Positions 56,316 through 64,000 of a stretch of 64,000 nucleotides of DNA are shown here, piece after piece (positions within the stretch are counted from its first letter, which is position 1; the number at the start of each line of letters is the position of its first letter). Position numbers and translations under genes: made by a program. The notes beneath the pieces are model-generated. The model made no database searches. It worked only from the letters and a program-made list of their open reading frames with translations, and was not told where the DNA came from. Source of the stretch: Cytospora piceicola (lineage: Eukaryota > Ascomycota > Sordariomycetes > Diaporthales > Cytosporaceae). The stretch lies in assembly GCA_023375675.1 (NCBI GenBank), contig JALQBC010000040.1:248001-312000 (forward strand), in the 5' to 3' direction.

Positions 56316-59030
56316 AAACCAGGCAGACAAACTGTAATGGGGTTCCTATGTGACGACCTGACAGGACATATGCAGTACCTAGGTAGGCAGTCAAGGAAAG
56401 CCAATGTGCTATGACCGGGACCAAGATCACACTGGCACTGGATGCTATAGGAGGAATTGCACTTCCGGTGAGTGGACTTCAAGTTTACTGCTCCCACTAG
56501 AGCAGACAACACATGTCCAAAGGTCATGAGATGCCGGCACGGTGACGATCTTATAAGATATCTACAGTACCCAGGTAAGCATTTAAGGGTAAGTCAAGGT
56601 GTTCTGACGGAGACAAGAATGCTACCAGCACTAGCAAATTGTAGGAAGAACTGCAGTTGTGGCGGGTACAGTGTAGATCATACAGCTCCCGCCCAATTAG
56701 ACAACCCAGCATTGGTGAGATAATGCCAGGGTGACGACCTTGTAGTAGATTTTCGGTACCTACTTAGACAGGCAGCTAAGGAAATTGACCGGGACGAGAA
56801 TGTCGTACCGGTAAGCACTTGTATGCTGCAGGAAAGTGTTCTACTTCTATTCATTACACCTCCGGGCGTACTGCTCTCGCCTAAATAGATAGAACACCAG
56901 TGATGAGATGCCGCGGTGACGACCTTCCAAGATTGTGTACTTAGTAGATACTCAACATTGCATACCTACACATGTATTCAGACAGCCAGAGAAAGTGATT
57001 GTGCCCCGCTGGGACTGCCCTGGGGCAGGAAAGAGTTCCAGTCCTGGCGGATGCACTCCAGAGCACACTGCTCCCGCCGAAATAGACAGAATAGCAGTGA
57101 TATAATGCAGAACAACAGTGATGAAAAGCTGGGGTGATGGCCTTTTAAGGTTGTAGCAGATGTTCGGTACCTTCCTATGTGGACAGCCAGGAAAACTTAA
57201 GGTGGTTGTGAGCGGGACAAGAATATCGCCTGTACTGGTGTGTATATGCTGTAGGGAGCAACTTAAATTTCTTTGACAATCACTCCAGAGTCCACTGCTA
57301 CCAAGGTCTGCCAAGTAGAGAAAATGGGCAAATGACAATATATTTGGGTGGTGAATTGGTAGCGATATGCAAAAGGCAGTCAGGGCAAACTTATATAAAT
57401 CAGGCATGGACGTTACTGATAGGCGATTATCTGGTATTGATGTGTTTCAGAAAGTCCAGTTGTAATTACGAGTCTGTTAGCGTTCTCGATAGTTGTCAAG
57501 AGAAGTAGTGACAAGATGTTGGAGTGAGGACCTTGTGGAAAATATGTATTTAGGTAGTTAGGGCAAACTGATGTAACATTTGAAGTCAGGGCAGACGCGA
57601 CTGATGGGCGATTATCTGGTGTTGGTTTGAAAAAGGAGGCCTACTTCGGGCAAATAGACACCAGAGCCCAGTGCTCTTGGTAATCATGAGAAGTGATGAC
57701 AAGATGCCGGAGTAACGACCTTGTAAAGAATATGCATGTGCGGCCAGTCATTCCGTCAGCCAGTCAGGGCAAACTTTTAAAAGCCAGGCAGAGCGGACAC
57801 GATTAGTCGGCAGTCACTTAATATTGCTATAAGAAGGAGATCTACATAGGGCGAGTAGACCTTAGAACCTATTGCTCTTACAACCAGCAAAAGATGTAGA
57901 TATGAGACCGGGCAAGCTCATTAAGTATAGATGGACATAGCTAGTAGGCAACCATCTGCTGAAGCTGGTACTGCGGCGAGAAGGAGGTCTGCTTATGGTG
58001 GGTGCACTGCAGAGTATTTATATTGCTTTCAATAACTGGAAAGAGATATCTATGACAGGAATGTAGATATCCCGGACACTTTTTTAGAGGGTATGGAAGA
58101 GGCGGCTGACGGGCGGTCATCTACTAGAGCTGGTCCTGCCACAATAAGTGAGTACATGTATGGCGACTGTTGTGCAGAGCCTATCACTTTCCACGGCTAA
58201 GAAAACATGGGGAACGGCAATGATGATATCTTAGACCAATTTATGACAGCAAGTCACTATAGACGCGACTGGCGGGCGATCATCCGCTGATGCTCATATT
58301 CCTTTTAGTTAAGAGGTCTATTTCCAGCGGGTGCAGCTCAGTGTTCTCGGCGAAACCAGACAGCGCAGTAATTAGTGATAAGATCCCAGGAAACCTTGTA
58401 CAAGTCAGGGTAGACGTGACTAGTAGGTGGCTGTCTGTTTGAAGCTGGTTGATTGATGTATGAATGTTCTGGGTAGAATTATGAACAGCATCAGACGTAA
58501 GGTTTTGGAAATCTTATGCAAGTTAGGATATAAAAGGTTAGTATACGAGGCTGGGGGACGCGGCTAGTAGGCGGTTATGAGTTCAAGGTTAGTATTACTG
58601 TAAGGAGTTCGACTTTTAGCGGGTGCATTTCAGTACTCCCCAGAAAAATCTCTGAAGGATAGCAGTGGCAACGTCTTATGCCAGGTACCTGGTAGTATAT
58701 GGAAAGTAGGCAGCCAGGGAAAGTATCAACAATCCACTGGCTGGGCTGAACGCGACCAGGAGGCAATTGTCTCCCGCCGGGTCTGGGCTTGCTGTAAGAG
58801 GAAGGTCCATCTATGGTGGGTGCAGCTCCGTGCTCTTGATAAATCAGAATGAACAGCAGTAACTTGATCATTCACTGACTCAGGATTTGGTGATAGGCAT
58901 GCTATAGACAGCCAGTAAACTGGTGGAAGTTGGAGTGGACGCAATAGTAGGCGACTATCTCTCGCTCAATCTGGGATTGCCGCAGGAAGGAGCTCTACTC
59001 GAAGCGAGGCAGATCAATGTTCTCAACATC

Positions 59031-60012
59031 TAGGAAGAACTTCACTAACTAGGGCCCGGGCTAGGTACATGGTAGCAGGCTTACTGTGGCCAGGCAGGCA
59101 AAGAGGTGGGAATTAGCTGCTCACAATTATAACTTCAATGTACAATAATATGCTAGTCCAAAGGTAGCAGGGATATCTCTGTCAGGACGATGCACCTTAG
59201 TCCACTCCGATGATAACAGTAGCTACTATGGAGTAATGCAACAGCCATCGTGGACAAGAGTAGCAGGTTGCTTGACTTCGTATCCGCACTGCCACATTTT
59301 TAACACAGAGACGGTCACGGCCGTATGAAGTCGATAGTGTTGATTGCCTTCCCAGTGTCTACATATCATGGATGTCTCCTACCTTGACAAGCTCCAGCAC
59401 TCAACAGGGGAGAGGATATATCAGTATTCTGTATTTCCAAGATATATGTATGATGGCATATCGCAATACAGAGAACTTGGGTAGATAGATATATGGAAGT
59501 TGATATAAGTGCTATGTATGACAAGACGGTCTTTCAAATATTTTCCTCTTCAGCATGAAGGCATCCAGATGTCGTTTAGCTCTCGTTCCACGACCAACAC
59601 ACTCAAACTCATAGTCACCCCGGCGCCACAAGCCAATGACCTAACGAGGGTTGAAACAGGGCCCATTATAAAGCAGCACTAGTACTTCACCACGGGAAGA
59701 CAGGCATGTCCTGGAGCGATCAGGAATCGATTCTCATGTATACACGCACAGCACTACGCCTCCAGCCCATTGAAGGAAGCTCAATAATCTCTTTAAGTAC
59801 CGTCCCATCTACATGCAAGGACCCTCGCTGAAGTCGCCACCGTCACACCACATCAAGCAACAAGACACATCCAAAAACCACCATAATCAATTATATATAT
59901 ATCTTTATATTTGCCATGCCATGCCATGCCACGTAAACCTCGCTCGCAACATACCGTCCAGGCATGTTAGACAGACAAACTTGCCTTTTGCCTGCCCTGC
60001 CCTGCCCTTACA
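59031..60012. other. Spacer between the repeat array and the PalF gene, 1.0 kb
   Basis: Repeat signals fade here. The last few hundred bases must contain the PalF 3' UTR. A short ATGCCATGCCATGCCA repeat lies near 59915-59930. No gene is called. Confidence 0.55.
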
Positions 60013-62521
60013 TCACCGCTCATAAGCCGGCAACGGCTCATGCCGCGCAGCGGAGGCCTGGGCCGACGAACCCGCAGCCTGGCCATACGAGAACTGCGAG
60101 CCGTACTGCTCCTCAGCCAGGACAGGCGCCGATGGCCCATCATCATCATTATCGTCGTCGTCCACTGCCGGTGGTGCACTCGGCCCAGCAGCGCTGCTGC
60201 TCCCAGCCGCCCCGGCGTCGTAATCCCCTGGGAACTCGGGCGGTGCGCTCGCCTCGGCGAGTAGCCTCCGCCGCTCGAGCTCCTGCTTGTCGTCCGCCGG
60301 GTCGGCGTTGGGTATCGAGGAGCCGGCCGCGAGGTCCTCTAATGTCGGGGCTGAGGGGGCGTCTTCGGTGAGGAGAGCTGGTGGGGGAGCGGATGGTGCT
60401 GGCATAGTGGATGGGCCGGCGCCATCAGCGTCGACTGGCGGCGTTGAAGGTCCTGGTACAGGCGGAGATAAGTCAGGTTGGCTGGGGAGAAGCCTCTGCT
60501 CCGCTCTCCGTACTCGATCCTTCTCTGAGAGGCCGCTCTCATCCGGCAGTTCCGGCGGTGGTATGTACTGTGGTGCAGGAGACTGGTCATGGTCATGCGA
60601 TCCTCCATTCCAGAATGGGTATTGGGTTGTGGAGGACTCGGCAGAGTACGGTGTGTAGTCATGTGAGTACGTCTCTTCATTGCCGTAGCTTGCATCCTCC
60701 CAGGGTCCGGGCCACGGCCCGTGTTCGGGAGACATCGCGCTATCCTGCACGTAGCTGGTGCGGAGCGAGGTCGTTCGCTGCACTGACTTGCCTCGCCGGG
60801 TGCTGTCGGTAGTCCCGACCACGACCTCGAAGGAATCAAATATGACGCCCTTTCCCCGCTTCAGAGGGTCGGTATTTACCAGGCTGCCGTCAAAGGAAGC
60901 AACGCCAGCCGAGAGCTCCCTCCCTGAACTGATAACACCACCAGCTGTGCTGACCCTTGGGTTTTGTTGCACTTGTATGGCGTTCGCCAGCTTGCCACCC
61001 AAGTCCACGATTACTTCTAACCGATACTTGAAACTGATCATCTCTCCCGGTACTCCCCGAATAGAAGGAAAGGCGTTCTCAGGTACTCGGACGGACGTGG
61101 TGACGCTGGCCGTTAACGTGACTGGGTCGATGATCAACGGACTGAACGCTTGGGAAAGGTCCTTGCGAAACATGCTGCACGTGCCAGCCGAAGATAATGA
61201 CAAGCCGCCCAGACCTGTCTTCGATTTCGGATAGTATTCCTCCTTTTCCAGTCTCCGCGCCTCTTCTTTTGAAATATTCTTGAAAAGTGCGGCCGGCGGT
61301 GCTGAATCCACCCGTCCTTGCCTGTACAGAGTAACGATTACGCCGTGTAAGCTCTTGATCCGCTTCGTGTGCTGGACATTCACCTTGACAGATATCGTGT
61401 CACCGGGCAGACACCCGCTCTTCATCAATTCGATATTCGTCGTTATTGTTTTCTCCTCAGATGCAGGTTTCTTGCCGCCAGAAACCTGGATGGTTACCGG
61501 ACTCCCGGTTTGATTTGAGTCAACTCGATCTCTCGAGCTCAGCCCGGTACTGCCGCTCACTGTGCTGTCCCCGCTTGCCTCGCTCCTCAAATCGCTGTGG
61601 ACCGGACTCCTCAGACTCTGGCGCGCATCTTGACTAGTCTCCTCCGGAGGCAGGAAACCCTCGGTTGAGCTTTCTACCAAGTGTGTCGAGTCAAAGTCCG
61701 ATGTAGATTCGGCGGTGTCTGCGACAATCGAATTTGCCCTTTCGGAAGTGGTGTAGGCGACCTGCTTCTTTCTTCGCGACTTCTTCGATATGGGTTGGAG
61801 GTATATAGTTCGAGGATGGGGTGCAGCCAGAGAGCCAACGTCCACTTGTTCCACCAGTTCAACCTTGCGCTCGCAGCTCGTTGTCGCATTGATAGATGTC
61901 GGCCTCGTCAGGGTCGCTATTATATTGTATCCTATCGCTCCCCGCTCGAACTAGAAACAGTCAGCTGGCGATACTCCGGCCCGAGGGGTCGCAGAGAAGA
62001 CATGAGACAGCGCGTAGTGCCGCCAAGATACCAAGGCTTACCTCTATGCTGCTTGGCAAATCCCTTTCGGGAAACAGTAGGTCAAAGTTGAACTCGTATT
62101 TGCCCGTCTCCAGCCTCCCATCGGCGCAGAGAACCTGTTCATCCTGGAATAGTGATGCATAACCGTTGCCAAGGAATCGGAACTGGGAAACATCGGCCGA
62201 GTCGTGGCCGGGTGGTGGGTTGACCGAGTCGTTGGCGGCGTTGGGATTCTTGTAGACGCGGACAAAGCCGCGGAGGGCGACGGTTAGGTGGGTAAGGCGG
62301 ATGGGCTTGACGACGGTCAAGATAACAGCGCCCTTCACATTGTCGCCAGCATTGTACTTGCGGTGGGGCTCGCTGGGGCGGATGTGGAAGTCGGCGAGGT
62401 TGCGGCTGTTTCTGGACCGGATGGGCAGTGCGAACCTGGAGAAGAAGGAGGAAGTCCGACTCGAGGGCTGTTGGTCTTCCAGAGTGGTCGAGGCTTTGCC
62501 GGTGCCAGGGAGGGTTACCAT
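60013..62521 (-). CDS. palF: pH-response arrestin PalF/RIM8
   Basis: An arrestin-related adaptor that binds the plasma-membrane pH sensor PalH/Rim21 at alkaline pH, becomes ubiquitinated and recruits ESCRT components, leading to proteolytic activation of PacC/Rim101. Exons on the minus strand are 62521-62042 and 61950-60013, giving 805 aa. The arrestin N-domain is at about 45-230 (RNLADFHIRPSEPHRKYNAG, then FNFDLLFPERDLPSSIEFER, which spans the splice junction). The arrestin C-domain lies at about 310-520 (KSGCLPGDTISVKVNVQHTK). The C-terminal 270 residues are Pro/Ser/Ala-rich and disordered, with APSAPP-type motifs that could bind ESCRT or endocytic partners, ending LPAYER. The start at 62521 (MVTLPGTGKAS) is preferred; an in-frame ATG at 62581 adds 20 residues. 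Confidence 0.94.
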
Positions 62522-62659
62522 CTGGGCAGTGAAAGAGTGCGTCGTGTTATTGTGCCAGTAACCGGAATACTGGACATACAAAGGTGGGGGGGAGGGGGCG
62601 ACAGATGGATTAAGGGCAGCTGGATGGGTTAGAACAAGGACCGAATGTCCCCTCCAAGT

Positions 62660-62959
62660 CTTGGCCTCGAGCTAAGCCACGGTAGACGACGAGGTCGAGG
62701 ACTCGATCGAGGACTCGAAGGCTCCGGAAGACTCGAAAACTGGGTGTATGTGGAGATGCTTGGGATGCGAGAGAGGGCGGGAGGAGAGGCGGGAGGAGAA
62801 TCCGTCTCGTCTAGCGCCACACTCGATCACACTGCAACACTGCAACACTGCAAAGCAAGACTGTAACACTGCAAGCAGGACTGCAGCAACACACCGGCCA
62901 GCTGGACTGACCAGTCGCTGTCATCAGCTACGACCCGAACAAGCTGTGCTTGCTCGCTT

Positions 62960-63011
<52 letters not shown>

Positions 63012-63288
63012 TGTCTCCAGAAAACCAGACAGGATCGGCAAAGAAGCGACCTCGTGGTTATAGCAAGGTAAAGCTGTAATAGTATGGTTCGAATTATAAT
63101 ATGGGGTTCGGTCAGCGGGCAGCTCGGTTGCATGTGCCAAGGCGAGGGACAATGTATTATGTTGTATTATGTGGGTGATTGATTGCGGTTGCTCGGCCCT
63201 GCCAAGAGAAGATGTACAAGGCTCAAGTCAAGGTCAAGAGACAGGAAGGAGAGCGTGGGGGAGGGCACTGTCATATGGTTTGCTTGGC
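62660..63288. promoter_or_regulatory. Candidate PacC/Rim101 sites (GCCARG) upstream of palF
   Basis: The hexamer GCCAAG occurs at 63136-63141 and 63201-63206 on the + strand, and as CTTGGC at 62660-62665 and 63283-63288. GCCARG is the established PacC recognition core. The sites lie 140 to 770 bp upstream of the palF start. Function is inferred from the motif and the gene's role alone; the hexamer is short and can occur by chance. Confidence 0.35.
62957..63009. repeat. (CTGG)n microsatellite
   Basis: Twelve or so uninterrupted CTGG units (about 62961-63007) preceded by degenerate GCTT/GCTC units, about 440 bp upstream of the palF start. Confidence 0.95.
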
Positions 63289-63654
63289 TGGTGGTTTTGT
63301 TGAGCAAGACCGGGTCCAGTAGAGTGGATTTTGGTTTTGAATTTGGGTTTCGGTTCGTTTATTATGGTTCGGCAGGGAATCATTAACAAGTACGGGCAAG
63401 ATTGAGATTTGCGGAGAGGAGTTTATATCTATGTATGGGGAGGAAAGGAGTATCAACCAATCCAGTATGTATGAGTTTTGAGTTGAAAAACTGATGAACC
63501 GTACTACATACGAAACAGTACAACAAAAGAACGCGAGAAGTAAGCGGCACAAGATTAGGAAACACTGACACTACCTAAGCACTGCTATTACGACAAAAGG
63601 TAGAGAGGTAGAGGGAGCAGATGCAGAGGAGTCAGAGGTAGGGGCCAGGGTTGC

Positions 63655-64000
63655 CAGATTAGTTTGTAGTTAAAAGTTAAAAACTAACTAACTACAAACT
63701 ACTGTAGTTTTAGTTTGTATAGTTAAAAACTACTGTAGTTTATAGTTAGTTTAAGTTAGTTATAAAAAAACTTTAGTTAGTTTAAGTTAATTTCTAACTA
63801 ACTATACTAACTACACTAACTACATTAACTATACTAACTAACTTAAACTAACTTAAACTAACTAACTTAAACTAACTTAAACTAACTAACTTAACTTAAT
63901 TTAAACTAACTAACTTAAACTAATTAACTTAAACTAACTTTAACTAACTATAATATATAATATAATACTACTTATATAAATTAAGCCTTTATTAATTTAA
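63655..64000. repeat. AT-rich simple repeat with strand asymmetry and inverted arms
   Basis: The left part (63655-63790) contains AGTTAGTTTAAGTTAGTT-type sequence. The right part (63791-63940) contains many copies of its complement, ACTAACTTAA and AACTAACTTAAACTAACT. There is no G on the + strand from 63787 to 63984 (198 bases). It continues to the end of the window with TATAATATAATACTA sequence. Confidence 0.92.

Larger units (their letters stand above)
53941..59030. repeat. Five-kilobase array of diverged tandem repeats carrying a conserved hairpin
   Basis: The array fills the space between the SRA-YDG and PalF genes. Units begin with a stem-loop of left arm GGCGRGTGCA, a 12-15 nt loop and right arm TGCTCYCGCC, typically preceded by TTMYKG or TAT. 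Clear copies lie at 54275-54308, 54377-54409, 54672-54704, 54798-54830, 54924-54956, 55049-55081, 55896-55927, 56076-56116, 56150-56183, 56217-56249, 56283-56315, 56661-56693 and 57046-57078. Weaker relics of the left arm continue to about 58830. A second block, CAGTGATGAGATGCCG followed by GTGACGACCTT, recurs after the hairpin between 55.7 and 57.7 kb. Spacing is about 100-150 bp in the proximal part and about 165-200 bp in the distal part. No credible protein-coding gene lies inside. Confidence 0.85.
62522..64000. other. Region upstream of PalF, 1.5 kb
   Basis: This contains the PalF promoter and leader, four GCCAAG/CTTGGC hexamers, ACTGCAACACTGCAAC direct repeats at about 62830-62860, a CTGG microsatellite and, from about 63655, AT-rich simple repeats. 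No coding frame is convincing up to the window end. Confidence 0.6.

Noticed and set aside
53941..59030. CRISPR-like array
   Set aside because: Units diverge, spacers are themselves repeated, there are no cas genes, and the genome is eukaryotic.
53941..59030. Transposable element or retroelement remnant
   Set aside because: No terminal repeats, target duplications, or reverse transcriptase/transposase fragments could be seen in any frame.
1..64000. tRNA, 5S rRNA or spliceosomal RNA genes
   Set aside because: I scanned for A/B-box and T-loop sequences such as GGTTCGAATCC and found no arrangement with a foldable cloverleaf. A dedicated tRNA/Rfam search would be decisive.
1..64000. Secondary-metabolite or virulence gene cluster
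   Set aside because: No PKS, NRPS, terpene synthase, P450 or small secreted protein genes are present; the genes are dispersed housekeeping functions on both strands.

Overview
The window looks like nuclear DNA of a filamentous ascomycete (Pezizomycotina, most likely Sordariomycetes). The genes have short GT-AG introns. Their products are standard fungal housekeeping and signalling proteins, including homologues best known from Neurospora or Aspergillus (PRD-4, the ornithine carrier ARG-13, PalF). The intergenic DNA is studded with a CCTAGGTACCTAGG-type motif that I associate with this class. I saw no tRNA, rRNA, transposon ORF or CRISPR array. All gene models were built by eye from frame continuity, splice signals and family resemblance; no search was run.

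Layout. Positions 1-14.3 kb: a truncated C2/Munc13-homology protein (-), a BAR-PH-ArfGAP protein (+), and the FHA-kinase CHK2/PRD-4 (-). Positions 14.3-22 kb: a block of degenerate short repeats, then eIF3m (+), UMP kinase (-) and a four-helix membrane protein (-). Positions 22-26 kb: a gene-free stretch. Positions 26-40.4 kb: eIF2-gamma (+), an acidic LAA2-like protein (-), nucleoporin NSP1 (+), the mitochondrial ATPase inhibitor IF1 (-), a 14-3-3 protein (+), DPH4 (-) and mitochondrial ribosomal protein mL59 (-). Positions 40.9-53.4 kb: DEAD-box splicing helicase PRP28 (+), the mitochondrial ornithine carrier (+), a TspO/MBR protein (-), ARS2/SERRATE (+) and a stand-alone SRA-YDG protein (-). 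Positions 60-62.5 kb: the pH-signalling arrestin PalF/RIM8 (-). The genes do not form a cluster; they are dispersed core functions: translation (eIF3m, eIF2-gamma, DPH4, mL59), RNA processing (PRP28, ARS2), nuclear transport (NSP1), mitochondria (IF1, mL59, ornithine carrier, TspO), and signalling or trafficking (PRD-4, 14-3-3, PalF, ArfGAP, C2/MHD).

The most unusual region is 53.47-59.0 kb, upstream of the SRA-YDG gene. Next to the gene lies a 15-bp minisatellite whose unit, read in the gene's direction, resembles a 3' splice acceptor. Beyond it is about 5 kb of diverged tandem repeats, in which at least 13 units carry the same imperfect hairpin (GGCGRGTGCA ... TGCTCYCGCC). The best preserved units are 126 bp long and also carry splice-site-like sequences in the orientation of the SRA gene. 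The window ends in an AT-rich simple repeat with no G on the + strand for 198 bases.
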